A DNA stretch of 64,000 nt, taken from Mesorhizobium sp. NBSH29. GTDB taxonomy: Bacteria > Pseudomonadota > Alphaproteobacteria > Rhizobiales > Rhizobiaceae. Shown piece after piece: positions 1 through 9,198 of the stretch. A model generated the notes under the pieces. It made no database searches. It worked only from the letters and a program-made list of their open reading frames with translations, and was not told the DNA's origin. The translations under genes were made by a program, and so were the position numbers. Location: positions 1,188,501 through 1,252,500 of the forward strand of contig NZ_CP045492.1 in NCBI RefSeq assembly GCF_015500055.1. Reading direction: 5' to 3'. Within the stretch, counting starts at the first letter, position 1, and the number at the start of each line of letters is the position of its first letter.

Positions 1-708
1 CGACGCTACCGCCTGTTCGGTCGCTTCTGGCGCGCTGACTGGCCGCGCTTTCGTATGCTCTGGCGACTGGGCGCGCCGATTGCCGGAATCTTGGCCTTCG
101 AGGTGACCATTTTCAACGCTGCTGCGCTGCTCATGGGCCTGATAGATGCGGCCTCCCTGGCAGCCCATGCCATCGCCATCCAGATTGCCTCTGTCACTTT
201 CATGGTGCCGATGGGCGTTGCGCAGGCTGTCACCGTCCGTGTCGGCCTTGCCTATGGCGCCAAAAACCCCGACGGAATCAGCCGCGCTGGCTGGACCGGA
301 TACGCCATCAGTGTCGGCTTCATGACGGTGATGGCTCTGGTGATGGTGCTGTTCCCGCACGCGCTCATAGGCGCTTTCATCGACCTCAATAATCCCGTCA
401 ACACTGCGGTGATCGGGCTTGCGGCAACCTTTCTGTTTTACGCAGCGCTGTTCCAGATAGTGGACGGTATGCAGGCGGTTGCATCAGGCATGTTGCGCGG
501 CCTGCACGATACTAAAATGCCAATGGTTCTGGCAGCTATTGGCTACTGGGGCGTCGGCCTGCCGCTCGGCGTCGTGCTTGCATTCCATTTCGACCTCAAG
601 GGAAGCGGAATCTGGATTGGCCTTTCGGTCGGGCTGGCGGTGGTGGCGGTGCTGCTGCAATACCGCTGGCTGCGCCGCGACAGGCTTGGGCTGACTCGAA
701 ACCATTAG
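1..708 (+). CDS. MATE family efflux transporter, 3' part
   Basis: This is the C-terminal half of a multidrug/toxin extrusion (MATE, NorM-type) inner-membrane antiporter. Families of this kind have about 450-470 residues and 12 helices; about 235 residues are seen here. The reading frame is open from base 1, so the gene begins before the window. About six hydrophobic segments are visible, and the loop containing VTVRVGLAYGA is typical of the second MATE half. The protein ends with a basic tail (YRWLRRDRLGL) at the TAG stop. Substrate cannot be read from the sequence. Roughly 175 bases without a gene separate it from pncB. Confidence 0.85.
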   Translation, partial: RRYRLFGRFWRADWPRFRMLWRLGAPIAGILAFEVTIFNAAALLMGLIDAASLAAHAIAIQIASVTFMVPMGVAQAVTVRVGLAYGAKNPDGISRAGWTGYAISVGFMTVMALVMVLFPHALIGAFIDLNNPVNTAVIGLAATFLFYAALFQIVDGMQAVASGMLRGLHDTKMPMVLAAIGYWGVGLPLGVVLAFHFDLKGSGIWIGLSVGLAVVAVLLQYRWLRRDRLGLTRNH

Positions 709-883
709 CAGGCCTTGCATCACCGACAAAAATCAAGCGCCCTCACTGCCGGATCTATATCAGGCATTGAACCACGACCACTCATTGTGCCAGCATTCTC
801 AAGCGACAAGCGTCGATCCGAATTCGATGCTATAGGCGCATGGCCGCGCGGCGCGCGGCGGAAGCTTGGAGGCAGACGATCAT

Positions 884-2191
884 ATGGCAAGAACCGACAT
901 AGCGCGGCGTGTCTATAACCATGCATGGAAGCTCGATCCGATCGCTCGATCTCTGCTCGACACGGATTTCTACAAGCTTTTGATGCTGCAGATGATCTGG
1001 GGCATGTATCCCAAGGTCGATGCAACGTTCTCGCTGATTAATCGCGCCAAGAAAGTCCGGCTGGCAGACGAGATTGACGAGCAGGAGCTGCGCGATCAAC
1101 TTGACCATGCCCGCTCGCTTCGCTTCACCAAAAAGGAAATGATCTGGCTAGCGGGTAATACCTTCTATGGCCGCAAGCAGATTTTCGAGCCCGAATTCCT
1201 CGTCTGGCTGGCAGATTTCAGACTGCCTGAATATCAGCTTTCAAAGCGCGACGGGCAGTATGAACTGGAATTCCACGGGCCGTGGATGCACACCACCATG
1301 TGGGAGATTCCGGCGCTGGCGATCATCAACGAGTTGCGCTCGCGCGCAGCCATGAAAGTGTTCGGCCCGTTCGCGCTCGATGTTCTTTATGCACGCGCCA
1401 AAGCGAAGATGTGGGCCAAGACCGAACGGCTGAAAGCACTGCCGGACATTCGGATCTCCGATTTCGGCACACGTCGGCGCCACTCTTTCCTGTGGCAGCG
1501 CTGGTGCGTGGAGGCGTTGAAAGAAGGTATCGGCAATGCCTTTACGGGCACCTCTAACGTGCTTCTGGCTATGGACAATGATCTGGAAGCGCTAGGAACC
1601 AATGCGCATGAATTGCCGATGGTTCTGGCCGCGCTTGCCAAAACCGACAAGGAACTTCTGGCCGCCCCCTACAAGGTGCTGCAGGACTGGCAGCGCTATT
1701 ATGGCGGCAATCTTCTGATCGTGCTGCCCGACGCCTTCGGCACGGCTGCCTTCCTGCGCGATGCGCCCGACTGGGTAGCTGATTGGACAGGTTTTCGCCC
1801 CGACAGCGCCCCCTCCATTGAGGGCGGCGAACGCATCCTCAAATGGTGGCGCGAAAAGGGTAGAGACCCGCGCGACAAGCTGCTGATTTTCTCCGATGGC
1901 CTTGACGTCGACACCATTGAGGAAACCTACCGGCATTTCAAAGGCAAGGTGCGCATGGCGTTTGGCTGGGGCACCAATCTGACCAATGATTTCGAGGGCA
2001 GCGCACCGGTGAAAATTGACGGTTTGAGCGCCATCTCACTTGTCTGCAAGGTTACGGCCGCGAATGGCCAACCGGCGGTAAAACTTTCCGACAATCCCGC
2101 CAAGTCAACAGGCGATCCAGCTGAAATAGAGCGCTACCTGAAGCTGTTTGGCGAAGCGGACAAGCGCGTCGAATTGCCCGTTTACGTCTAG
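884..2191 (+). CDS. pncB: Nicotinate phosphoribosyltransferase
   Basis: Converts nicotinate and PRPP to nicotinate mononucleotide in the Preiss-Handler route of NAD salvage; cytosolic. The 435-residue length fits the family. The N-terminal [13 protein letters not shown] segment, the [15 protein letters not shown] segment and the GTNAHE motif (phospho-histidine region in enterobacterial PncB) are all present, as is the late [10 protein letters not shown] phosphate-binding segment. The ATG at 884 is preferred because GGAGG lies 11 bases upstream; an in-frame TTG at 866 would add six residues but overlaps that ribosome site. The next gene starts 9 bases after the stop, so the two are probably cotranscribed. 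Confidence 0.95.
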   Translation: MARTDIARRVYNHAWKLDPIARSLLDTDFYKLLMLQMIWGMYPKVDATFSLINRAKKVRLADEIDEQELRDQLDHARSLRFTKKEMIWLAGNTFYGRKQIFEPEFLVWLADFRLPEYQLSKRDGQYELEFHGPWMHTTMWEIPALAIINELRSRAAMKVFGPFALDVLYARAKAKMWAKTERLKALPDIRISDFGTRRRHSFLWQRWCVEALKEGIGNAFTGTSNVLLAMDNDLEALGTNAHELPMVLAALAKTDKELLAAPYKVLQDWQRYYGGNLLIVLPDAFGTAAFLRDAPDWVADWTGFRPDSAPSIEGGERILKWWREKGRDPRDKLLIFSDGLDVDTIEETYRHFKGKVRMAFGWGTNLTNDFEGSAPVKIDGLSAISLVCKVTAANGQPAVKLSDNPAKSTGDPAEIERYLKLFGEADKRVELPVYV

Positions 2192-2200
2192 GCCGCTCGC

Positions 2201-3610
2201 ATGGGTGGCCGGCGAAGGAACATCGGCTCGGCTGTGCTGGGTGCCGGCGTGATGCTGCCGGCTGAAGCCCTTGCTCATGCTTCCGATCGTGGGCACGTGC
2301 TCCTGCTGCCGACCGGCACTTATCTCATCGGTGGGGCAGTGGCAGTCGCTGCCAGCTTCGCGGGTCTGGCTTTGCTTTCGCCCGACAGCGTTGAGCGCCT
2401 GGCTCGGCAACGGGTCGGCCTTGTCGCGGCACCGCTGCGCTGGCGGCTAACCACCAGCATGGGTTCGTTTCTCGTAATGGTCATTCTGATAGCCACCGGT
2501 CTCTGGGGCAGCCGGGACCCACTTTCCAATCCGCTGCCGCTTGTCGTCTGGACATTGTTTTGGGTCGGGCTAACGCTTGTCCAGGGCATTTTCGGAAATG
2601 TCTGGGCATGGATCAATCCCTGGACTGGGCCGGTCTGGTTGTTGCGAAAGATAAGCGGCTTTAGCGGGCACGGTCGGCGCCTGCCTTTCTCGATAGGCAC
2701 TTGGCCGGCGGTACTCCTGTTGTTTTGCTTCGCCTGGTTTGAATTGGTTGACCCTGCGCCCGATGATCCGGCACGGTTGGCGAAGGCGGTGACGCTTTAT
2801 TGGCTCTTCAACACCGCGATGATGCTCCTGTTCGGCACACGGGCATGGATGCGGCGTGGCGAGGCTCTATCAGTATTTTTCACCATGATCGCGCGGCTAT
2901 CGCTTTTTTGCGCGCGCCCCGGTCGCTTCATTTCCGTTGGCTGGCCAGCCGGCAAGCTGGTTTCAGCACCGGTCCTTCCCCTCAGCGGCGTCGTTTTCCT
3001 GCTGCTTGCGCTCGCCGCAGTCTCTTTTGACGGAACCTCGAAAACCTTTTTCTGGCTTGGGGCCAACGGAATCAACCCGCTGGAATTTCCAGGGCGTTCG
3101 GCCCTGATGACAACAAACACGATCGGCCTTGCCGCTTTCGCCATGTGTTTTACGGTGCTCTATCTGGGCGCAGTCAGCGCTGGTGCCATGTTAGCCGGCA
3201 CATTGAGCAACTGGAAACGCGATGCCGGACAGCTTGTCTGGTCGATGGCACCGATAGCGCTTGCCTACCACTTTGCCCATTATATCACCTTGCTGGCGGT
3301 CAACTCACAATATGCGCTGGTGGCGATCTCCGATCCCTTTGCCTTGGGCTGGGATCTGTTTGGCACAGCCTACGCGCAGGTCTCTCCTGGCATCATTGCT
3401 GGAGCAGAATCGGCGCGGGTGTTGTGGAACCTACAGGCCGGCGCGATCATCGTTGGCCATGTGCTTGCGGTGTTTGCCGCTCACCTTCTCGCATGCCGCA
3501 ACGGGGATACACAATCGAGAATCACCAGGCGACTTTTGCCCCTCACCGTGCTGATGATCGGCTACACGGTGTTCGGACTTTGGCTTCTCTCAACGCCTAC
3601 CGCTGGGTGA
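2201..3610 (+). CDS. Polytopic membrane protein of unknown function
   Basis: A 469-residue integral membrane protein with roughly ten to twelve hydrophobic segments. It begins with a leader-like stretch ending near LAHASDRGHV, followed by a helix at about residues 40-60. The N-terminal layout (a His-rich start, then LLLPTGTYLIGG) recalls membrane proteins that databases label 'fenitrothion hydrolase', but I see no catalytic motif that would justify an enzyme call. It follows pncB by 9 bases, so translational coupling or cotranscription is likely. His residues at intervals in the helices (HFAHYITLL) could bind metal, which is speculation. Confidence 0.75.
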   Translation: MGGRRRNIGSAVLGAGVMLPAEALAHASDRGHVLLLPTGTYLIGGAVAVAASFAGLALLSPDSVERLARQRVGLVAAPLRWRLTTSMGSFLVMVILIATGLWGSRDPLSNPLPLVVWTLFWVGLTLVQGIFGNVWAWINPWTGPVWLLRKISGFSGHGRRLPFSIGTWPAVLLLFCFAWFELVDPAPDDPARLAKAVTLYWLFNTAMMLLFGTRAWMRRGEALSVFFTMIARLSLFCARPGRFISVGWPAGKLVSAPVLPLSGVVFLLLALAAVSFDGTSKTFFWLGANGINPLEFPGRSALMTTNTIGLAAFAMCFTVLYLGAVSAGAMLAGTLSNWKRDAGQLVWSMAPIALAYHFAHYITLLAVNSQYALVAISDPFALGWDLFGTAYAQVSPGIIAGAESARVLWNLQAGAIIVGHVLAVFAAHLLACRNGDTQSRITRRLLPLTVLMIGYTVFGLWLLSTPTAG

Positions 3611-3740
3611 CGTTGCGGCAGCGTCTATTGCCACGCGAATTGTTTGATGATTAGTTTGTACACATGCAATTTTTTCGGGCTTGATAGCGGCCCTTATCCG
3701 CTGTGAATTCGGTCACAACTTTAAAAAAATGGGGAACAGC

Positions 3741-5045
3741 ATGACTGGAAATCGCACCAACAAAGGCCTTCTGGATAAATCAATCACGCGCCGTACGGCC
3801 CTGACGGGGCTTGGCGCTGCAGCAGGGCTTGGCCTTGCTCCCGGCTTCGTCCGCTACAGCCAGGCGCAATCCTCGGCGCCGATCAAGATCGGCTTCCAAG
3901 CCCACCGCACAGGCATTGGCGCCGCTTATGGCCGCTGGTACGAAAAAACCACCAATGCCGCCGTGAAGGCGATCAACGATGCGGGCGGCATCACCGGCCG
4001 CCCGGTCGAGATCATCATCGAGGATGATGGCACCGACCCCAAGCGCGGCGCGGAAGTGGTGGCGAAATTCGCCAGCCAACACAAAACTGACATTGTCTTC
4101 GGCACGCTGTTTTCGCATGTGGTGATCGGCTCGGCGCCGGCGGCTGGCGAGATGAAGATCCCCTATTACGTGGTGAGCGAAGGCCACCACGTCGCCTCCA
4201 CGAAGTTGAACCGTTATTGCTTCCAGCCCGGCATCACCGATGTTAAGAGCCAGGTCATCGCTACTGCGCCCTGGATTGCCGCCAACGCCGGCCGCAAGGT
4301 GACGATGATTTTCCCAGACTTCGCCTTCGGTCATGATCACCGCGATTACCTGCCGCCCGCATTGAAGGCCGAAGGTGCGGAAGTGATTGCGCAGATCGCC
4401 ATCCCGCCGACCGAAAGCTCCTTCACCAAGTATTTTCCGCAGATCCCAGCCGAGACTGAGGTGATCTATCATGTGATGGTAGGTCCAGCCGTGTTGACCT
4501 TCGTCAAGGAACTTGGAGAGTTCTACGGATCGAACCGGCCGCAACTGTTCGGCTTCCTCGATTCGCTTGAGGCGGTCGATATCAACAGCCCGGGGCTCGA
4601 ATTTCTCGATGGCAGCCATTTCTGGGAGGGTTCGCCGCGTTATGCCCAATCCGACGATACGGACGCCCAGAAGGCCTACCGCAAGGCGGTCGGCATCGAC
4701 GATAATGGTGCGGCGGCCGGCGACCCCAAGGATGTCTCCACCGCCTCTCACATGTTCGGCTGTTGGGAAACGCTTTACGTTGTCAAGAAGGCGATGGAAG
4801 ACGCCGGCTACAAGGGTCCCGAGGACCGCGCGAAACTTGTCGAGGCGACCGAGGCGCTGACCGAGTTTGCCGAGGGGCCTGAGCACCCGCAGGGCAAGAA
4901 ACTGTTCAACGGAAAAATTCACCAGTGCTTTGGCCGCCAGAACATTTCCAAAGTGAGCGGCGGCAAACTGGTGGTCGTTCATCGAACGGCTATCGAGGAT
5001 GGCATGTACGAACCAGAGGGCGATTACACGACACAGGCGTTGTGA
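3741..5045 (+). CDS. ABC transporter substrate-binding protein (branched-chain amino acid/amide family)
   Basis: Periplasmic receptor of the operon that follows. The N-terminus carries a Tat-like motif (TRRTALTGLG) and a hydrophobic stretch ending near SQAQ, so export in folded form is likely. The mature part has the type I periplasmic-binding fold of Leu/Ile/Val, urea and amide receptors (IKIGFQAHRTG, AAVKAINDAGGITGRPVE). The ATG at 3741 is preferred over the ATG at 3729 and a TTG at 3681 because GGGGA precedes it and the Tat motif stays near the N-terminus. The 434-residue length is normal. Two permease and two ATPase genes follow. The ligand is not evident; amides, urea-like compounds or hydrophobic amino acids are possible. 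Confidence 0.88.
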   Translation: MTGNRTNKGLLDKSITRRTALTGLGAAAGLGLAPGFVRYSQAQSSAPIKIGFQAHRTGIGAAYGRWYEKTTNAAVKAINDAGGITGRPVEIIIEDDGTDPKRGAEVVAKFASQHKTDIVFGTLFSHVVIGSAPAAGEMKIPYYVVSEGHHVASTKLNRYCFQPGITDVKSQVIATAPWIAANAGRKVTMIFPDFAFGHDHRDYLPPALKAEGAEVIAQIAIPPTESSFTKYFPQIPAETEVIYHVMVGPAVLTFVKELGEFYGSNRPQLFGFLDSLEAVDINSPGLEFLDGSHFWEGSPRYAQSDDTDAQKAYRKAVGIDDNGAAAGDPKDVSTASHMFGCWETLYVVKKAMEDAGYKGPEDRAKLVEATEALTEFAEGPEHPQGKKLFNGKIHQCFGRQNISKVSGGKLVVVHRTAIEDGMYEPEGDYTTQAL

Positions 5046-5104
5046 GGCGGTTGGGTGACGGCAAGGTCACATCCATGAAGCTCTCGCCGGCAGACCCGTC
5101 CTAA

Positions 5105-5986
5105 ATGTCCTTTGGTCCGCATCTCTTCCTGGCCGTTCTGGAAGGCCTCGTGACCTCGGCTGTGCTGGCGCTGACGGCGCTTGGCCTGTCGTTGGTGTTT
5201 GGTGTCATGCGCGTCGTCAATGTCGCGCATGGCGAGTTCTTCATGCTGGGCGCCGTATCGGCCTGGTTTATCTCCACCGCGCTTGGCGGTCATCCTGCGA
5301 TCGGCTTTGTTGCAGCCCTGATCATCAGTCCGCTTCTTGTCGGGGCGCTGGCGCTCTTGTCGGAACGGCTGGTCCTGCGCCGGCTCAACTACAATCCCGA
5401 AGCGACAATCGTCGCCACTATCGGCATGCTCTATATCATCCAGCAGGCGGCTTTGACCTTTTACGGCCCGGAAGCGCGGCCTGTGGAGCCGCCGTTCAAC
5501 CTTCGGGTTTTGTTCCCCTGGTTCGGCTATTCCGGCTACAAGCTGTCGATCATCGTAGCTTCGATACTGCTGATGCTAGGCACTTGGTTTGTGCTGACGC
5601 GCACCCGCATCGGGCTCATCATGCGCGCTACCCAGTTTGACAGCGAAACAGCTCAGGCTTTCGGCATACCAGTCGACCGCGTTTATGCCGGCGTCTTTGC
5701 ACTTGGCGCCATGCTGGCGGCCATCGCCGCCGTGCTGATTGTGCCGATCCAGCAGGCACACTATTTGATGGGACTTGATCCGCTCTTGATGTCGTTCATC
5801 GTCGTGATCATAGGCGGGCTCGGCTCGCTGCGGGGCACTGTCGTCGCGGCGGTTCTTGTCGGGCTGTCCGATGGCATCATTTCGGTCTTCTTCTCGCCGA
5901 CACTGGCAAAAATGCTGGCAACGCTTTTGGTGGCAATGGTGCTGGTGTTTCGTCCTCAGGGTCTTTTCGGGGAGCGTCAACGGTGA
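5105..5986 (+). CDS. ABC transporter permease, LivH type
   Basis: One of the two membrane subunits of the branched-chain-type (HAAT) importer. It has 293 residues with about eight hydrophobic helices. The LivH hallmarks are present: GLSLVFGVMRVVNVAHGEFFMLGA near residues 28-50 and a C-terminal MVLVFRPQGLFG segment. The VIIGGLGSLRGTVVAA loop is the coupling region that contacts the ATPases. Its stop overlaps the GTG start of the LivM-type gene by four bases, which indicates translational coupling. Confidence 0.92.
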   Translation: MSFGPHLFLAVLEGLVTSAVLALTALGLSLVFGVMRVVNVAHGEFFMLGAVSAWFISTALGGHPAIGFVAALIISPLLVGALALLSERLVLRRLNYNPEATIVATIGMLYIIQQAALTFYGPEARPVEPPFNLRVLFPWFGYSGYKLSIIVASILLMLGTWFVLTRTRIGLIMRATQFDSETAQAFGIPVDRVYAGVFALGAMLAAIAAVLIVPIQQAHYLMGLDPLLMSFIVVIIGGLGSLRGTVVAAVLVGLSDGIISVFFSPTLAKMLATLLVAMVLVFRPQGLFGERQR

Positions 5987-6939
5987 GCCGGACCGCTGCC
6001 GCATGGGCGCTGCATCTCGTCGTAATCGGGATTTTGTTCCTGCTGCAGTTCGTGCTGCCGGAATATCATCACGGCGTACTGGCCCGCGTCATGGTGCTGG
6101 CGGTTTTTGCCATGGGGTACAATCTTCTGTTCGGCTATGTCGGGCTTCTATCGCTCGGCCATGCGATGTTCTTCGCCGCCGGGCTTTACGGCGCTGGGCT
6201 CACCGTCGAGCACTTTGGATTTGGCATGGTGCCAGCCTTTGGTGCAGGGCTTGCGGCCGGGGCGGTGTCTGGCCTGGTGATCGGACTGCTGGCGCTGCGC
6301 ACCACAGGGGTCGCTTTCATGATCGTCACCATGATGTTCGCGCAGGTGACCTATCTGGCCATCCTCTATTGTGCCGAGTGGACGCGCGGCGATGATGGCT
6401 TCGTGCTGGCCCAACCCCTGCGCAGCGTGAACCTTGCTGGACTGCAACTCGATCTGACCAACCCGGCGACGCGCTATTTCGCGGCACTGGCGCTATTTGC
6501 CGTCACTCTTTTAGTGACGCTCGCCGTCGTCCGCTCATCCTTCGGGCGCGTGCTGGTGGCGATCCGCGAAAACGAGGAGCGCGCACGCATGCTGGGCTAT
6601 GATGCCTTCGCCAACAAGCTGGTGGCGGTAGTTGTCTCGGCCACCATCTGCGCGGCAGCAGGTGCTGCCTATGCGCTTCTGTTCGGCTATGTCGGGGCGT
6701 CCTTTGCCTCGGTCCAATATTCCATCCTGCCGCTTCTGTGGGTTCTGCTCGGCGGCGCGGCAACGGTACTCGGTCCTTTTTTGGGTACGCTGTTCATGTA
6801 CTATGTCGTCGATGTCACATCCGGGTTTACCTCGGCCTACCTGTTCATCGTTGGCCTCGCGCTCATCCTCCTCGTCCTGTTCTTCCCGGCGGGCGTGCTG
6901 GGCACCATCCGGGCGCGCTGGCTACGGTGGCTGCCATGA
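5983..6939 (+). CDS. ABC transporter permease, LivM type
   Basis: Second membrane subunit of the HAAT importer, 318 residues with about nine to ten hydrophobic segments. The segment GYNLLFGYVGLLSLGHAMFF at about residues 45-65 and the later VAIRENEERARMLGYD coupling loop are characteristic of LivM proteins. The GTG start sits in the overlap with the upstream gene, and its own stop overlaps the ATG of the next gene (bases 6936-6939). The four-gene run is therefore tightly coupled. Confidence 0.92.
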   Translation: MSRTAAAWALHLVVIGILFLLQFVLPEYHHGVLARVMVLAVFAMGYNLLFGYVGLLSLGHAMFFAAGLYGAGLTVEHFGFGMVPAFGAGLAAGAVSGLVIGLLALRTTGVAFMIVTMMFAQVTYLAILYCAEWTRGDDGFVLAQPLRSVNLAGLQLDLTNPATRYFAALALFAVTLLVTLAVVRSSFGRVLVAIRENEERARMLGYDAFANKLVAVVVSATICAAAGAAYALLFGYVGASFASVQYSILPLLWVLLGGAATVLGPFLGTLFMYYVVDVTSGFTSAYLFIVGLALILLVLFFPAGVLGTIRARWLRWLP

Positions 6940-7676
6940 CGCCGCTGCTTATTACCGCCGGAATCAGCCGCCATTTCGGAGGACTGAAAGCCGTCCAGAA
7001 CGTCGACTTTCAGATCGTGCCAGGCGAGATCCGCGCCATTATCGGCCCTAACGGCGCGGGCAAGACCACCTTCGTCAGTCTCATCTGCGGGCGCATTGCC
7101 CCGAGCTCTGGTGCCATTGCATTCGACGGCGTCGACATTACTGACCTGCCGGCGCATGAGCGCGTGCGCCGCGGTATTGCCTACACGTTCCAGATCACCA
7201 GCATCTTCGCCAAGCTCACGGCGCGAGAAAATGTCGCGTTGGCCGTGCAACGCCAGCTGATAGACGCAGGCACTGGCATGCGAGCTCAGGCATTGAAGCG
7301 AGGTGTTGCCGACGCGCTAGAGCGTACCGGTATCGCCGCTTATGCCAATACCGAGGCAGGCACGCTGTCCTACGGCCATCAGCGCCTGTTGGAAGTGGCG
7401 ATGGGCCTCGCGTTAAAGCCACGACTTCTCATACTGGATGAGCCGACGCAGGGTCTGTCCGATGGCGAGATCGAGAACTTCATCATACTGGTGCGCAGCA
7501 TTGCAGGCACCAGCACGGTGCTGCTGATTGAACACAATATGCAGGTGGTGATGGCGCTGGCGGACCGCATAACTGTCTTCGATCGGGGCAGCGTTCTGGC
7601 CGAAGGGCTGCCGGTCGATATCCGCAACGATGACAAAGTCCAGCGCGCCTATTTGGGAAGCGCCATCGATGACTGA
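6936..7676 (+). CDS. ABC transporter ATP-binding protein, LivG type
   Basis: Cytoplasmic ATPase of the HAAT importer, 246 residues. Walker A is GPNGAGKTT, the signature is the LivG-like LSYGHQRLLEVAMGLA, and Walker B is LLILDEPTQGLS with the H-loop in IEHNM. The ATG at 6936 overlaps the LivM-type stop. A longer open frame reaching back to 6738 lies entirely inside the permease gene and was not used. The short signature variant (LSYG instead of LSGG) is usual in this subfamily. Confidence 0.92.
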   Translation: MTPLLITAGISRHFGGLKAVQNVDFQIVPGEIRAIIGPNGAGKTTFVSLICGRIAPSSGAIAFDGVDITDLPAHERVRRGIAYTFQITSIFAKLTARENVALAVQRQLIDAGTGMRAQALKRGVADALERTGIAAYANTEAGTLSYGHQRLLEVAMGLALKPRLLILDEPTQGLSDGEIENFIILVRSIAGTSTVLLIEHNMQVVMALADRITVFDRGSVLAEGLPVDIRNDDKVQRAYLGSAIDD

Positions 7677-8376
7677 TGCGCTCACCATTTCCGGGCTCGA
7701 CTGTTTTTATGATGCCGTCCAGGTCCTACACGGCATAGATCTGACGCTGCGCGAAGGCGAGGTGCTCTGCCTGCTCGGTCGCAACGGAGCCGGAAAGACC
7801 ACGCTCCTCAGGGCAATCATGGGGCTGGTGCCTGCGCGCGCGGGTTCGATCATGCTGGGCGAAGCCGACCTTAGCCGGCTGCCGCCCCACCAGGTCCCGA
7901 AATCCGGGGTCGCCTACGTTCCACAGGGACGACGACTGTTTTCCGAACTGACCGTTTCCGAAAATCTGGAAATAGGCCTGATGGCGCGCAGCAGGGGTGC
8001 CGCGACCCGCGAGCGTGTGCTTGCGCTCTTCCCGGTGCTGCGCGAGCGGTTGAAGCAGCGCTCAGGCACGCTGTCTGGTGGTGAACAACAGATGCTGGCC
8101 ATGGCCCGCGCGCTCTGCCTCGAACCGACAGTACTTCTATTAGACGAACCGACCGAAGGCCTGATGCCCTCAATGATTGCAAAAATCCGGGAGACTGTAT
8201 CCGGATTGCGCGACCATGGCGTTTCAACCATCCTTGTGGAACAGCGGGTCGATGCCGTTCTGCCTGTCGCCAACCGCGTCGCATTCATCGAAAACGGCCG
8301 CAACCGCGAAACCGTGGATGTTGCGTCTCTGCGCGCAGACCCGGCACTCGTCCACCGCTATGTAGGTGTGGGATGA
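7669..8376 (+). CDS. ABC transporter ATP-binding protein, LivF type
   Basis: Second ATPase of the HAAT importer, 235 residues. Walker A is GRNGAGKTT, Q-loop region VAYVPQGRRLF, signature LSGGEQQMLAMARAL and Walker B VLLLDEPTEGL. The start ATG at 7669 overlaps the end of the LivG-type gene by eight bases. This is the last gene of the operon: its stop lies 13 bases from the stop of the convergent permease at 8390, and no strong terminator is seen between them. Confidence 0.92.
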   Translation: MTDALTISGLDCFYDAVQVLHGIDLTLREGEVLCLLGRNGAGKTTLLRAIMGLVPARAGSIMLGEADLSRLPPHQVPKSGVAYVPQGRRLFSELTVSENLEIGLMARSRGAATRERVLALFPVLRERLKQRSGTLSGGEQQMLAMARALCLEPTVLLLDEPTEGLMPSMIAKIRETVSGLRDHGVSTILVEQRVDAVLPVANRVAFIENGRNRETVDVASLRADPALVHRYVGVG

Positions 8377-8389
8377 ACCCGGAAATCTG

Positions 8390-9184
8390 CTACGGTAAAC
8401 GCCAGCCCAGAAGTCGCTTCTCAAGAACGTTGATCGCAAGATTGACGCTTAAGCCAAGCGCCGACAGAAGAAATATTCCGGCCAGAAGAGCGTCTGACGC
8501 CATCAGATTGCCGGCCTGCAGCACATAGGCCCCCAGACCATATTCCGCGCCGATCATCTCGGCTGCAACAAGCAGGATGATGGCAATGGAGGCCGAGATG
8601 CGAAAGCCTGCGATGATGCCGGGCATGGCGCCGGGCACGATGATTTTTCGAACGATGGCAAACCAGGGCAGGCCGAAGGACTGCGCCATCCGGATCAGGG
8701 TGCGGTCGACATTGTCGGCCCCGGCACATGCCGCGATGATCGTCGGAAAAAGCGTGCCGAAAAAGATCGTTGCAAATTTGCTCTCCTCACCAATGCCGAA
8801 CCAGACAATGAAAAGCGGCAGAAGAGCAATCTTTGGTATCGGGAATATCGCGGACACGAACGGCAATACGATGGATCGCAGCGGGGTGAAAAGGCCGGCA
8901 CCCAAACCGACAATCAGGCCCACACACGTTCCCGCAGTCCACCCTAGCGATAGACGCTGGAGCGAGGCGCTGAGATGAAGCCAGATGTCACCCGAACGAA
9001 ACAGGCGGTCTAGCGCGCCAACTATTTCCGAGGGCGGCGGCGCGGTGATAGGGCTGATGAAACCGGAACGCGCGGCCCACTCCCAGGCCGCAAGCAGGAA
9101 AACAAAACCCGTTGGGGCAACCCAGCGGATAAGTTTTGGGGCAAAGCCTCCGGCCCTGAACACGATCTTTTCGGCAGAGGCCAT
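8390..9184 (-). CDS. ABC transporter permease (nitrate/sulfonate/taurine family)
   Basis: Membrane subunit of a SsuC/TauC/NrtB-type importer, 264 residues with about six helices. The cytoplasmic coupling loop reads like the family (RMAQSFGLPWFAIVRKIIVPGAMPGIIAGFR), and the N-terminal FLLAAWEWAARSGFI segment is typical. The ATG at 9184 is preferred over a GTG at 9208 because GGAGA lies about seven bases upstream. It is the last gene of a three-gene minus-strand operon: binding protein, ATPase, permease. Substrate class is inferred from family only. Confidence 0.9.
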   Translation of the reverse strand: MASAEKIVFRAGGFAPKLIRWVAPTGFVFLLAAWEWAARSGFISPITAPPPSEIVGALDRLFRSGDIWLHLSASLQRLSLGWTAGTCVGLIVGLGAGLFTPLRSIVLPFVSAIFPIPKIALLPLFIVWFGIGEESKFATIFFGTLFPTIIAACAGADNVDRTLIRMAQSFGLPWFAIVRKIIVPGAMPGIIAGFRISASIAIILLVAAEMIGAEYGLGAYVLQAGNLMASDALLAGIFLLSALGLSVNLAINVLEKRLLGWRLP

Positions 9185-9198
9185 GGCTTTTCTCCGGG

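Noticed and set aside
3780-4982. A 400-codon open frame antisense to the HAAT binding-protein gene
   Set aside because: It is the mirror of a high-GC coding region; composition lacks a family, and the plus-strand protein has a Tat signal and a recognised fold.
5055-5070. A small GTGAC/GTCAC stem after the HAAT binding-protein gene, considered as a sixth receptor hairpin
   Set aside because: Only five base pairs, easily expected by chance, so it was not added to the series.
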